64,000 nucleotides of DNA from Microplitis mediator (GCF_029852145.1 NC_079970.1:19720331-19784330); one strand, 5' to 3'. Numbered from the stretch's first letter, positions 49,791-63,302 are shown. Program-made: numbers and translations. The notes: generated by a model not told the origin, from the letters alone.

Positions 49791-52700
49791 ATGAATAGAT
49801 CTCGGCGGAACGAAGCCCGTTACTTCAATGAGAATTCCCCTAGACCACCGGTTCCCGGTAATTTTTATTTTTTATTTTATTTTATTTATTTTATATTATT
49901 TTATTTATTATTGAAATGTTTCAATACCTGACTTGTATGATATAAACAATAACAATACTAGCTGTTGAGTAGTTGCTTACACAGCCAACTTGCGGCGCTG
50001 TTAAATAAAAGCGGCTACTTTGATATCTAAAGACACAATTATCATCATATATTAATTCGTTAAGGCCATTCTCAGACAGTGCCCCCACTTTTTAAATATT
50101 TTCAATTGTCATAAACGTATTAAACTTTCGTTGAGGTATAGATTTAAAAAAAAAAATTCTTACATTTGACATCAATTGGGAGTTTAATGAAATTTGTCAA
50201 ATAAATTTCAGTAAAATCTTTATGTCAAATTTTGTTCAACTCCTAATTGATTAGCTATAAGTAATTTTTTTTAAATTCTATATCTCGAAAAAATTGTCCT
50301 TTCTTCAAATGAGGTTTTATTTTATTTTTAATTAATTCATAAAATTTTAATACGGTTATGACAGTTCAAGATCATTGAATAATTTTAAAAAGTGGGGGCA
50401 CTGTCGGAGAATACGCAAGTAGAGTCAACTTCAAGATGTCTTTTAAGAAGATAAGACAAATGTCTTTTTGTCTCAATGTCACCTTTTTTGGTATAAATAC
50501 GACATGCAAACGTTGATTCTGGAGACAGAGAAAATTTATGTCATTTTTCCTGTCTTATGTCAATTAAAAAGTCATTTAGATGACTTATTTTATCACTATT
50601 TGTAATTTACTTTTTGTCGTCACTTGTGTCAAGTCTTTTCAGTAGACATTTTTTCGGTGACATAAATTTCTGATCGTTTTGTCAACATATTGGTGCCTTA
50701 TCGATAGTCAAAAAGTAGCCGAAAAAATTATATCTTATAGATGTCACAAAGGCAAGTGTCCTACTTGGGTATCGATCAGAAATTTATATCACTGAAAAAA
50801 TTAATGATCCTGAAGTTAACAGACAATTAACAACTTTCGGATTTTTTTTGTGGCAAATAAATTACAAAGAAAAAAAAACTAAAAATACACATTTAGAAAA
50901 TTTAAAAAACTACAAGTGCAATTTTTTAAAATATTTTTTTTTTTTATAATTTATCCTTTTGAAAAATTCAAAAAATTATTAGATGTCGGCTAACTTCAGT
51001 ATCATAAAAATTAACTGCTTAAAAGACTTGACACAAGAGACGACTAAAAGTAAAGTACCAATGATTCATTTGAACGATTTTTTAATTGAAATGACTTCTT
51101 CGGGACGGAAAAAGAACACAAATTTCCTATGACTTCTAGGACCAACATCTGTATGTCTTATTTATATAAAAAGAACTTGGCTTTGAAAAACAAAAAAAGT
51201 AGTTTTGTTTTTTTAAAAGATATTGTTAAGAAATTTTAAAGTTGTCTCTGTGCTACTTGGGTATCTTTAGATTATCAGAACCCGGTTGATTTGAATGAAT
51301 CGTAAGTTGCAAAAAAAAATGTAAACAAGTTAGTAAGTAACAATTTTGGTTTTAGGCGAAGAGACAGAGTCCTACGTCGGCAGGTATCGTTCGCAAAGTC
51401 CGGCTCTGACACCTAGACGCTCGGCTCTAGGTTGTCACGTGGCCTCGTCATCTTGCGATGCTTCAGCGCCGCTTGGATTTGAGCCGGAGGGTTCCTGTGG
51501 TATTATGGAGACAAATTCACCTCCGGCATGTCTGCGATGGGCACGCAGTGTACAATCATTGCTACTAGATAGAGAGGGTCTTCATTTATTCAGAAATTAT
51601 GTTACTGAAGAGGGGAATCAGTATGACATTGATGTACTGGAATTTTGGTTGGCTTGTGTGGGTCTCAAAGAGCCACAGAATGCCGATAAAACATCTCAAT
51701 TGGTTAAAGCGATTTACCGAAGGTAAATTATTTATTTATTTACTGAAATTAAGTTATAATTTATTATCAATAAATTATTTTCATTAAAGGCATTTTCAGA
51801 CAGCGTCCCCACTTTTTGAAAATTTTCAATGACAACTGTCATAATCGTATTCAAATTTTGTTAATGAATTTAACAAGATTAAAACTTTAATTGAAAAAAG
51901 GACAACACAGTTGCAATTTCGTCGAGAAATAGAACTTAAAGAAATTACTGACAGGTGTCATCAGTTAGGAGTTGAACAAAATTTGCTGAATAAATTTTAG
52001 CCTAAAAAATTTGAAAATTTTAATTATAAAATTAACATGAAGATTTTACTGAAACTTATTTTCTAAATTTCGTTTAACTCCCAATTAATATCAACTGTAA
52101 ATAATTTTTTTTTAAATCGATATCTGAACGAAATTGTCCTGTTTCAAATGATGCTTTAATTTTTAACTTCCCGCTATGAAAATTAAAAATTTTCGAATTA
52201 AAGGAAATTATTGATTTCGATCCGATTTTCGAAAATCGAGTTTTTGTCAGACCTCGACGTTTTGAGGTCCTGCTATTCCGACTTTTTCCGGATGGACGTC
52301 CAGCCATGTGTGTGTGTGATCAGGATCACCGTCTAAGAAATTTTATAGAAAATCTAGACTTAACTCCCTCAGTTCGTAAACAGCGGGAAGTTTTGGGGTT
52401 TCCCCGCAGGATTTTTCAGATTTTTTAAAAATTATTTGATAAAATTTTAACGATCCTGAAGTTCGCAGACAATTAAAAATTTTTTGATTTTTTTTTTTGA
52501 CCAATTAAATTTGAAGAAAAAAAAAACTAAAAATATGCACATGTAGAAAATTAAAAAAAAAAAAACTATAAGTGCAACTTTTTAAAATATTTTTTTTTTA
52601 TAATTTATCATTTTTATAAAATTCAAAAAATTATTAGACGTCGGCCAAGTTCAGTATCATAAATTTTAATATGCTTATGACAGTAGAAAGTGATTGAAAA

Positions 52701-55700
52701 TTTTTAAAAAGTGGGGGCACTGTCTGAGAAAACCTGTAATTAATAAAATTTCGATACACTTATAACAGTTGAGTTATCGCATATTTTTAAAAAGTGGGGA
52801 GGGGGGGGGGCACTCACTGCGTGAGAATGTTCTTAATTATTATTATTAATTCTTAAATTTATTATTTTTTATCAGGTATATTGTTAAAGCGCAATTGGAA
52901 ATACCTGAAGATGTTAAAAAAGAAACAAAACGTCGTCTCAAAGAGACCTGGCCGGAGGAAAATATCTTCGACAATGCTCAACTGGAGGCTGAGCACCTGA
53001 TGGCAAGGACATCCTATCCAAATTTTTTACGATCAGATATGTTCCTCCAGTATGTGCAAGCCTGCCAAAATCCAGAACAAGCCGGTGGCTGTCCAAGCTC
53101 GAGCTCAAGCCGAGACATATCATTGTCATGTGGCCCAAGTTTACTGCCAACTCTGCACGAGGATACCGAGTATCATCCTATACAGCATATATCCCGTTCG
53201 GCGTGTGATACACCCAATGAATTAAGACTGACCAAAGACGTACTGATGGCAACTCAAAAAACGAGGGCTTTGGATGTCAGACCTAAGCCAGAAGCTTTCG
53301 CTGGGTGAGTCTAGTTGACATTAATCGTGTTTGCTTGTTTGCCTGATGAAAATCCATTTATAATTATCCGATTGCTTGCGTTCAGTAGTTTCCCTTTTAT
53401 TAAACTTTATTTTTTTTTATTTTTATTTACTGCAGTAGTAGTAGTAGTAATAGTCTAGATGTTTATCCCACGTAGTGTAGCTTGTAATTTATTTAAGTTA
53501 CGTAAAAAATTTTTTTTAATTAGTTTGTTTGGCATTTATGTGTGGCATTTAAATAGAATGTACTTGCAACCTGGAACTAGTCCATACCATATGTCATCAA
53601 AAGTACGCGTTCAATACTCGTCATACAATCCAGTGTCGAGACAGGACTCGGAGCTACAGAGTTTGAGCAGCGATGCACGTACTGAGTCGGACAATCTATC
53701 CATTACCGATTCCTCAGTGTAAGTAAATATTTAAAAATCCTTGAGCTATAAATCACCAAACTTATATTACTAGCTGACACTTTTATTGTATTATTATTAT
53801 TAAATTGTTTTATTATCTATTGTAAATTACAATTGGCCATAATTAATGGGAATTAAAAGACAACAGAACAAGGCAAGTACTGTCAATGTTCACCTGATAT
53901 CCCATTATTTTATTTCTTATTAATCGTCAAATAATGAATGAAGATTTGAATAGCAAATTTTATTTAAATTATTTTGTTGTTTGTTTGTAGGGATGGAATG
54001 TCAACGGGACGGTCTAAGAGCAGTAAGAAACAGTACCTAAGACATAGTAGAGCAATCAAAGAGTCAGCAAGTTTGAATCGCGATCCGTTGCTTCATTCGG
54101 TGATACCGCGAACGGATCGCGCGCCGCGAGAGCTTACAAAGCCGCCTAAGCCAGAGATTTTTGCTCAAGAGCTTGCCATGAGACTGGAAATATTGAAGCG
54201 CGATCGAGAGCATCAGGAAAAAGTTGAGAAATTGACGGAAGATTCATTTGTCGATGCCTCGGATTGCAGTATATCTGCTGGTGGTACTGGCGTTGGTAGT
54301 ACAGATACAACGAAAAATTTGGCGGACGCGTTATGTCAAAAACTTAGCATCGATGATGGTAATGATCAAGATATTTTGGACCAGCATGTATCGCGTGTTT
54401 GGTCGGATCCAACGCCCTCAAGGTCACCGGGTATCGTTTCTCCAAAGTCAGCTGGACATAATTACTCACGGTCACATAAACAGCGTAAAGATAAAGATGG
54501 TTACTCGACGTTCTCAATTGACAGTGGTAATATTCATGATTTTGCCGAGGGTGATTTTGCTGGCGCTAGTTCATTAAGTTCATCGACAACTCATTTGCCT
54601 AAATCAAAGTCTGTGCCTTCTGAGTTTGCTGATTCTCTTCATAAGCCAGATCTTTATCTACAAGGTATTTATTTATTTATTATGATTTTTAGGAGTGTGC
54701 CAATAGTTTTAACTTCGAATCGAATTATTAGAAAATTTACGAATACTCAAGTAGTACAGAGACAACTTTAAGATGTCATAGGGGTGTCTTTTAAAAGAAC
54801 AAGACAAATTTTTTTTTTTTTTTAAAACTAAGCTTTTATTTTATATAAATAAGATGTACAGATGTTGGTCCTATAAGTCATAGGAAATTTTTATTTTTTC
54901 CGTCCAAAGGTGATTTAGGGTTCATCAAGGTCATGAGGTACCAGGTAGGGTACTCATGCACCGTAAAGGTCTTTGAGAGCTTGGGTTCGAACCTAACAAA
55001 TCATCGATTGCTTCCTGCCTTTTTTCTAAATTTCTACTAAATTTTTACTTTTTGTCATCACTTGTGTCAAGTCTTTTATGCAGGCATTTTTTCGGTGGTA
55101 TAGGGTAGAGATATCGTTTTTGGCCACTTTAGGGTCAGTTTTAGACACTTGAAAAATTTAAATAAATTAATTCGTAAAAGACAATAACATAATTAATTTT
55201 TAGTTTGTTATTAGTTTCAAAATATTTCGAATTAAAAAAATCACTATTGTAAAACATATTACAAATTGTAAAACATTATAGATTTGGTCTGAAGATGCTG
55301 GCGCATGGAACCAGCCAATAAGATCGGATGTGCCTTTTAATTACTATCAAATACTTAATTTTTTAAATATGGTTAGAGATACTTTTGTCTCACTATTAAA
55401 ATAGAAATTTTATTCTACTCCTTTTCATTAATTACAATAAAGTATTAAATATCCAACAATAGAGCAGTGGCCACAAATGGTACCTCTAACCTTAATTTCT
55501 AGTTACTTGGTCAATATTTTAGTGCCTTATTGATAAGTCAAAGTACAGCAGCAAAACTGCCATCTTATAGATGTCACAAAGCCGAGTGTGCTACTTGAGT
55601 AATTCCAAAATTTTCTAATGAACGATTGGAAGTTGCAATATTTTTTCCAATAATTCAAATTATTGTCAGAATAAATAAAGCTCGGACATGAATCTAAAAA

Positions 55701-57610
55701 AAATGATTTTTAATTACTTTAAAAACTAAGCTCTCCATTAAATAAAAATTGAATATTTGAAAGCTGATCAGAATTTTCTTGATTCAAATCAAGTAGTTCA
55801 AAAAGTCACAAATAATTGGACTTTATCGGGATTCGAACACGCACACCCCTAATATTTTTAAAAAATTATTGTTATTATTATAAATTTCTAATAATTATTA
55901 ATTTAATAGCAGGTCAAGATCAAAGATTTCGTAGAAGCGACATGTCAAGAAGATCAGCAACAAAGAAATCGTTGACGGAATTGACGGACAGTGGTGTTAG
56001 TGTTATCAGTGATGTTACTGCTGCTAGTAAAGATTGTCGTATGCAGTGGCGGAATCAAATTGACAAGAAGAACGAGCTGAAACATATGAGACATGGTAAA
56101 AAATATGGCTCACGTAGTGGCTCTTTGGAGAGAGCTAATCGCGAAGAATGGGGTGGTCGTGCGCAACCATTTCTTGGTGATCCAGGAATGCCATTACTTC
56201 CTCAACCTCACATTGTAAGTATTAATAAATATTTATTATTATTTAAATTACTTATATTTACTTTTTTTTTTATTTATTTAGCCAACACAATTGGAGGAGG
56301 CAAAAAGACGTTTACTCGAGGAAGACAGAGCACGTGGTGGCAGCGCAAGTAGTGTGATGTACCCTGGGCCTTCAAGTGCTGCCTGTTCAACAGGATTCAA
56401 CCGTCGTATTTTACCGGCCTACAAACAACAATCTCATGAGCCAGTATTTAGTAGCCAACAACACCAACAACCACAACAATGTCCGCATCCATCGAATCAA
56501 TCTACATTACGAAAAAGCCGTCATGATATAGGAGATTTTACCACTGTAGTGTTCAATTTTTGTGACGAACAATTTCCTTATAGAACTAAAATTCCAGGAC
56601 ATAATGTTACTTTGAAGCAATTTAAAGAATATTTGCCGAAAAAAGGAAGTTATCGGTAATTATTTATTATTTTTTACCTAGACATTATAATTATTTATGA
56701 TCCTGAAGTTAGCAGACAATTAACAATTTTCAAATTTTATGTTTTAACAATTTAAAAAAAAAACTAAAAATATGCACATGTAGAAAACTTAGAAAAACAT
56801 AGGTGCAATTTTTTCAAATATTTTTTTTTTTTAATTTATCGTTATCAAAGAAATCCAAAAACTATTACGATCCTGAACTTATAAAACAATTAACAATTTT
56901 CGAATTTTATGTTTTAACAATTTAAAAAAAAAAAATAAAAATATGAACATGCAGAAAATTAAAAAAAACTATAGGTGCAATTTTTTTTTTTAATTTATCG
57001 TTTTCAAAGAAATCCAAAAATTATTACGATCCTGAAGTTACAAGACAGTTAACATTTTTTGGATTTTTTTTTTCAACAATTTAATTTAAGAAAAAAAAAA
57101 AAAAAACTAAAAATATACACATGTAGAAAATTTAAAAAACTACAGGTGCAATTTTTTAAAAGATTTTTTTTTTTTTTTTTGTCTTTAGGAAAATCCAAAA
57201 ATTATTAGACGTCGGCTAATTTCAGTATGATCCTGAAGTTAGGAGACAATTAAAATTTTTTCGATTTTTTTAACAAATCAATTACAAAAATAAAAAAAAA
57301 AAAACTAAAAAAAAATGCACATGTAGAAAATTTTAAAAACTATAGGTGCAATTTTCTGGAATATTTTTTTAATAATTTATCGGTTTCAAAAAATTCTGAA
57401 ATTATTAGATGTCGGCTGACTTGAGTTCCATAATTTTAGTATTATAATTATTTATACTAAAATTATTTTTATATTTCTTACAGGTATTTCTTTAAAACAG
57501 AATGTGAAGATCTAGATACAAAGGTAATACAAGAAGAAATAACTGATGATTCTGAAGTATTACCACTGTGGGAAGGCAAAGTGATGGCCCAAGTTAAAGC
57601 ACTTGAATAA
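49791..57610 (+). CDS. Axn: Axin (Wnt/beta-catenin destruction-complex scaffold), eight coding exons
   Basis: Axin scaffolds APC, GSK3, CK1 and beta-catenin for beta-catenin destruction. Exons: 49791-49857, 51356-51722, 52876-53304, 53557-53718, 53991-54664, 55913-56214, 56282-56655, 57484-57610. Phases agree at every GT/AG junction; 833 aa. Residues 17-25 PRPPVPGEE are the N-terminal tankyrase-binding motif, split over exons 1 and 2. RGS domain at about 80-210 ([20 protein letters not shown] to [18 protein letters not shown]) binds [23 protein letters not shown] resembles the GSK3-binding helix region and [20 protein letters not shown] the beta-catenin-binding segment. The C-terminal DIX domain ([19 protein letters not shown] onward, about 745-833) polymerises with Dishevelled. 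An acceptor at 49776 just before the first exon implies 5'-UTR splicing. Very secure. Confidence 0.96.
49858..51355 (+). other. Axin intron 1 with family D, N and B elements
   Basis: A complete family D MITE at 50064-50416 (GGCCATTCTCAGACAGTGCC; GGCACTGTCGGAGAATACGC). Then an element with AAGTAGAGTCAACTTCAAGA ends at 50417-51260, itself split by a family B MITE (50804-51005) with perfect 8-bp duplication AAAAATTA on both sides. Confidence 0.75.
51723..52875 (+). other. Axin intron 2: family D element with two insertions
   Basis: Family D ends near 51787 and 52838. Inside are a MITE with AACTTCCCGCT/AGCGGGAAGTT ends (52165-52392) and a family B copy (52451-52660) flanked by perfect 8-bp AAATTTTA repeats. 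Confidence 0.7.
54665..55912 (+). other. Axin intron 5: three-level nested repeats
   Basis: A GTGTGCGAAT-type element (about 54693-55848) contains an element with CAAGTAGTACAGAGACAACT ends (54748-55600), which contains a GGGTAGAG MITE (about 55103-55491, TA on the left). A GGGTTCGAACC word near 54983 recalls a Pol III B box, but no tRNA fold is evident. Confidence 0.65.
56697..57431. repeat. Tandem cluster of family B MITEs in Axin intron 7
   Basis: Four GATCCTGAAGTTA-type starts at about 56699, 56869, 57026 and 57228, with only two complete GACGTCGGCTAA-type ends (near 57200 and 57410). This looks like repeated insertion or unequal exchange inside one target. It lies between the last two Axin exons. 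Confidence 0.75.
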
Positions 57611-59770
57611 CTTAAGTTATTCCTTATCATAAAAATATTTATTCTCCGACTGTACAGATATATATTATATATATATACATATATTTTTTTGTTTATCAAC
57701 GAAAAAAAAAACTGAAAGAAAAAAAAAAACTAAAAAAATCAGTTAAAAGTTCCAGTCAAAATTACCGTATAGTTAAATTTTAGTTGACTAAAAAATTATT
57801 TTTAATTGTTTACGTTATATTTTTAATTATTAATTATCTATTCATAAAGAACAATGTATCTCTTCCAGAGGCTTCCCATAGTTTTTGTCCGGCCAAATGT
57901 ACAAAAAAAGCCTGCGTAGTTTTTGTTTGATAAAAGTCTGCGTAGACTTCCGTAGACAAATTTATCAACGCGATATAGGCAATAAGTTTTTATGAATATT
58001 ACGTATATTACTTTGTATATTTATTACTATAATTATTATTATTAAAAAAAAAAAATTCTTTTTGTTTGTTTGTACGCGTAATTTACGTAATATTCATTAC
58101 TAAATAAATGCAATTTGCGTCTCATCGTGCCACAAAAATCATTCATTTAAAAAAATATAAATCATTTGTAATATATATTCATATATTAATACAAATTAAT
58201 AATAAATGAAGAAAACGATAACGCAATAATTGTGTGGGCGGCAACCTGGGTAACAGATTATTGGATAGTCAATAATCATAACGACGTTTTATCAGGTGCG
58301 ATTTAAAAAAAATGTGCCTTTTAGTGTAATAAGATTGATCTAAGACTTAGTAAAAAAATTAAGAAAATTAATTACATGCTCGATATTAATTTATAATTAT
58401 AATTATAATTATAAATTTAATAACAATTATATTTATCATTTTTTATAACATTAATAACTAGGAAAAAAATTTTTTTTATACATAAGTTTTATATTATTTT
58501 TAAACTTCTCTTTTTTTTTTAAATCTGCACCGTTACGTTTAATTTAATTAAAAAAAAAAAGAATTAAAAGAGATTAATTAAACCATTAATTGGTGCTACT
58601 ACCGATTGTAAAGTACGCGATATCCCAATGGATATTTTATTATTGAACATATATTGAGTGTTTTGTACTAAACGTTATTTCCACTTGTTTTAATTATGGA
58701 AATATGTTTATAATTAAAAAGATAAATTAATTTGAATAATTATTAATTATTAATTACTGATTACTATCTGTCTTGGTTTATATTTTTTTTTTCGTTACCA
58801 AGATTCCACTTGTATAGTTGACTAATAGAATGAAGGATTTAAAAATGAGAAAACGAAGTTATTGCTTCGATTTAAATAAATATTTGACTGCATAACCGCT
58901 CAAATAAACAGATGATTATTTATATTCGTTAATTAATGAGATTCCCACTGATAAAATATTTATATCGCGGCCTAAGGCTTGTTTTATTTATTTATTAAAC
59001 ATCCTTATGGTTAATTTTCTAATTTAAATGTAAAACAATTTTTTCTAGTTATTTTTTTCTTCGAGCTTCCAATTGTTTTTTATTAATTAGTATTTTTTTA
59101 ATTAATAATTATTAATAACAAACTTCCAATAAAAACTACAGACAACTGCAATTATATTTAATAATAAACATGTGCATTTTAAATCAAATTAAGTGAATAT
59201 TAATTATAAATATTTCATCATCAACGATTATTGTTTAATTATTGTTTTTATATTAAATTTAATCTGTTTAAAAAAAATGAAAGAATGATAATTTTTTTTT
59301 GTTAATATCGTAAATATTGTTCCTGTACCTAACTAATTTTCATTTACATTAATTAGATTATTTTTACATTTATCCTCATTAATATTAACTGTAAATTAAT
59401 GAAAAAAATTAATAATAATAATAATAATGATGCAACGATTCTCACATTTATTGTGTTGTTATTCGCGTCTCAGCATCGACTCTACTTAAAAACAAAAAAT
59501 TATATATATAAATATTAAAAAATTTTTTTGTAATTATATTAATAAATTTAATTAGTTATTAATTTATTATTTAGACGTTTATCTTATGACTTAAGGAAAT
59601 TTTTAATTACATTTTATTATATATTAAAAAAAAATAATATTTAATATACTATTAAAAAAAAAGTAATTGTTTTTAAATTTTATTTATGCTTCATTTCCTT
59701 CCTTCCATTTTACCAGGTTATTTCGTAACTAGAAGTTAGAAATTTTTTCGGCGCATGAGCAATCACAGTT
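57611..59770. other. Axin 3' UTR and AT-rich intergenic DNA
   Basis: Probable Axin 3' UTR just after 57610. A short phrase repeat (CTGCGTAG within 57900-57950) is visible. The rest is homopolymer- and AT-rich, without recognisable gene or TIR. Confidence 0.4.
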
Positions 59771-60449
59771 GAATCGTTTATTTGAGAAACCCCATAAGTC
59801 ATGTTTTTTACAAAATTGGGTTTTTTGGATTTTGGGGTTCTTTGGATGTTCCTCCATAGAAATCAATCAAAATATGAATCAAATCAGCGTTTAAATAAAA
59901 ATTAACGGAGTGACAGCAATTTAATTTAATTGAGAAACCCCATAAGTCAATGACTCAAATGAACATATGCATTTTAGTTTTACAGAAAAAACTTTTTTTT
60001 TTTTTTATTTAAAATTCGCGCTTTTTTGGGAAATTAATTTCAAATGTTGTTTTATTGTTGACTGTTATATGACTAATTAAAATGTTTAAATTAATTATAA
60101 TTTTTTGTAATTTCTGAGTTTCAGAGTTCAAATACGTATTTAATACTTCACTCTATCAGTCTAATAAATGATTTGAGTGGAAGCATTTAAAAAAAACAAT
60201 GATTTTATCATTTTTTTTCCGTTTGGGTGAGAAACCCAATTAGTCAATCAACTTTAAATAATTTTTTTAAGTAGTTTCAGTTAAAAAATTAAATTTTTCT
60301 TGTTGGAATCTTTTTCAGAGACGCTAATATTATTGTATTCAATTATTTATTTATTATTTTAATGTCAAGTTTTTCCAAAAAAATGTTTTTTGTGTTTCCT
60401 GAAAAATTTTGTTTTCTTGACTTATGAGGTTTCTCAAATAAATGATTCA
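59771..60449. repeat. Inverted-repeat element with GAGAAACCCCATAAGTCA words
   Basis: GAATCGTTTATTTGAGAAAC at the left is inverse to TTTCTCAAATAAATGATTC at the right. GAGAAACCCCATAAGTCA-like words recur internally at about 59932 and 60228 in direct orientation. No ORF. Confidence 0.65.
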
Positions 60450-60740
60450 GTTTTTTTCTTATCTTTACACACTACGTTTAAATTAATTGGTTAATGAAGA
60501 ATTAGATTATTATTATTTTAGTTCATAATACAATTTTTATTGAAAATAACTAATTAATTTAAAAAATTTACATTACATTCCATCAAATGTTTACTTTTTT
60601 CATTCTAAATTGTTATTGATTGGTCATCGTTATTTATTTAGTTTATATATAAAATAATTTTTTATGTATAATAAAAATAAAATATTTAAAAATTTAAAAT
60701 TTGAATAGTTTATACTCTTTTTTCTTTTTTTCTTTTTCTG

Positions 60741-61556
60741 CACTGAGAAAAAAATTCTCTTCGGACAATTAAATCGGTTTTGTTAAATTCTGTTAAACTA
60801 ATATTTATCTGGGACAATTGAATTTTACTACGTCAACATAATCTATTTTGTCATTTCTAACAAATGATTTAATAGACTCTATTTGGCGGACATTAATATT
60901 TCTCTCTCTAAGATAATAAAATCATTTGGTAAAGTTACGAAAATATTCATTTAATAGACAACTAAATTATTTTATATTGCCAACAAACCCAAATATTGAA
61001 GCAAAATATTATTATATTAATTTTAATAAATATTACTTCAAAACAAAAAAACATTTTCATTCAGAATAAATATGGATATTTGTTCGAGATTAATAAATAT
61101 ATATTTAAACTTAATGATTATGGATTTAAAAAGTTATGGTGCTAGGCAGTAGCAACGGGAGTAGTTCGGTGATCGCCACTAGATCGCGCCCACCTCTTGT
61201 AGTGTCCCTAGTAAGAAATTTATTTCAGAGTTATTATATTCTATACTTGAAACGTCCATGTGACGGTCTTACCGCCGTAAATTCATTACTGATAAGTCAT
61301 TCTCTAAGGCTTAGAAATATATCTTATTATGACTACGTTATAAGCTATTCATCAGGCAATCAATTTCATTTTGTATTTGCTAATTAATGTGTACTTATCT
61401 TTACGGAATATTTCGTATTTTGTAATGATTCGTTTTGTTGGTGGATTATAAAATATTTCATTAAAATAGCCAAATATATATATGGCAATAGGCAATCAAA
61501 TCATTTTATTATCATAACTAAAATTTAGTTGTCAGAATAAAATTTTTTTTTCAGTG
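60741..61556. repeat. Inverted-repeat element with CACTGAGAAAAAAATTCT ends
   Basis: CACTGAGAAAAAAATT at the left and AATTTTTTTTTCAGTG at the right. A CG-rich islet (CGGTGATCGCCACTAGATCG, about 61168-61190) lies inside and produces an 83-codon open frame that looks spurious. Confidence 0.55.
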
Positions 61557-62142
61557 TACTTTCGCGATGATGTTGTCAAAAATTTTTTCGATCGCCTCCC
61601 ATCGCTCGTCGCTTCTTTTTTGATGTGCTTGTTTAATTCTTTATTTTTATCGTTAGTATACTTGTTGTTCTCCTCGTAAATGCAGTTGGAACGATGTTAC
61701 TTTTTATCTCATATGGCAGAATCTAAATAACAGAATAATACAAAAAAAAAAGTTTACAATTTTCTTAGCGCGAAGTTAAAAAAAATAGTAAAACAAATGG
61801 GTATACTAACGAATAATGAAAAGTAAAATAATTGTACAATTATTTTAAAAAAATGTTTTTTTCCTCTTTATTTTATACTTCGTTTTTATTCTCCATTATA
61901 AGTATAAATGATAAGTGATTTGAATATAAGAGTCAGGAAGCAATTAAATTGGTTAGTACTTCTTTACTTTGTTTTGAACATTCTTACAAAGTTTCATATT
62001 AAACAATTAATTACAACTTAAAAAAAATAATTGTATTGAAAAATTCATTACTATGTCGGTATCTAAAATCTGTTGGTATTTCCCCTTAACCTAATAAATT
62101 TTACTATGTAGTTGGAGTATACCTAATATCCTATATATTACA

Positions 62143-62655
62143 TGTATGGAATGTAACTGACAAGTGGGGGGTTTTCAAATTTTTGAATAAATCAATAAAA
62201 TTTACGTAGAATAAAAATTAAAAAACGCGTAGTTTGACAAATGAAAAATCAGTACGCGTATTTTTTTCAATCTCATTATCTAAATTTTATAAACTGTCTC
62301 ATATTTGTTATTTATAAATTTATGATGATTTTGAATGTAGCAGACATTTGTAAATTGTTATAATTTTTAAATAAATAAAAAAAATATAAATCGAATAAAA
62401 ATAAGCAATTGCGCAATTTAATTTATAAAATTTCAAAATCGGTATGCGTATTTTTTCAATTGTTCAATTCATTATGAGTGTGAATGTAGCCAACGATTGT
62501 CAATTTTTTAAATTTGCCGCATTTTTTTCAGCCATTTTTTTTGAATTAACAAGTTATTAAAAATTTGAAAATTGTCTTATGTCTGCTACATTCACACTCT
62601 TAATTCGATTATTTAAAATTCAAAATTCGTCTCGTCTGCTACATTCACACTAATA
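62143..62655. repeat. Cluster of two or three family A MITE copies
   Basis: Ends GGAATGTAACTGACAAG (62148), GAATGTAGCAGACATTTG (62333), ATGAGTGTGAATGTAGCC (62474), and inverted TGCTACATTCACACT at about 62585 and 62638. The clear inner copy is 62474-62601. Confidence 0.65.
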
Positions 62656-63161
62656 ATTTATAACAATAAAAAATTATGTCTATTAAATACTGTGCGCGAT
62701 TGAGTGAAATAAACCAGGAAGATGACATCATCATATAATAATTGGTAAGACATTTTTAAATGTTAGATAGTTGAGGTCATTGAGGTTGTGAGGTGCGACA
62801 GGTGAGTTTGCCCTTTTGCGCACTCCCTCCACCATAAAAACCTGGCCAGGAACCTTATTCGCGCATGTAAAGATGACTCGAAAAACTAACCGTCTCGTGT
62901 GTGTACATAATCTGTCAACTGACAACTACTCACCACTCACTCTCTGACTTACTCGAGCCTGTGTTTTTAATATTTTAGTTAAAAATTAATAATAATAGTT
63001 AATTAATATTTAAATTAACAAAAATAAAAGTGTTCAATTAAATAGTTAAATTATAAACAATTAAAAATATATTTAATTAATTAGTTATAATAAATTGTTG
63101 ATACATATATACATATATTTGAAAAAAATCTACAATATTTAAAATTATAGTTGGTTAGAAA
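62656..63161 (+). promoter_or_regulatory. Upstream region of the last gene
   Basis: CG-richer at 62800-62960 with ACTCACCACTCACTCTCTGA, then AT-rich up to the ATG. TTAAAATTATAG at 63150 could be a 3' splice site of a 5'-UTR intron. No further element resolved. Confidence 0.3.
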
Positions 63162-63302
63162 ATGCCTGCGAATAAAGGACCATTATTCCCTTCGGCTGTC
63201 AAAGAAAAACCGGGAAACGGTGGTGGTCTAGGTGCAACCACATCCAAGAAGAAAAAACAACGTGCTTCTGTTAAAAATAAAAAAAATTGCAGGCAGTATC
63301 TG
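63162..63302 (+). CDS. First coding exon of an unrecognised gene (3' partial)
   Basis: ATG at 63162, 47 codons, phase 0, ending CAGTATCTG directly before the donor GTGAGT (63303). The peptide starts MPANKGPLFPSAVKEKPG, is Gly-rich, then very basic (SKKKKQRASVKNKKN), as in a nuclear localisation or nucleic-acid-binding tail. I do not recognise the family. The following 700 bases show no clear second exon, so the gene continues beyond the window. Confidence 0.6.

Noticed and set aside
54940..55010. tRNA-like gene (GGGTTCGAACC B-box-like word)
   Set aside because: T-loop and stems do not fit, and no acceptor or anticodon stem could be formed; at most a SINE remnant.
61136..61387. 83-codon ORF starting MVLGSSNGSSS
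   Set aside because: It lies inside an inverted-repeat element and is explained by a short CG-rich islet; no start context or family similarity.
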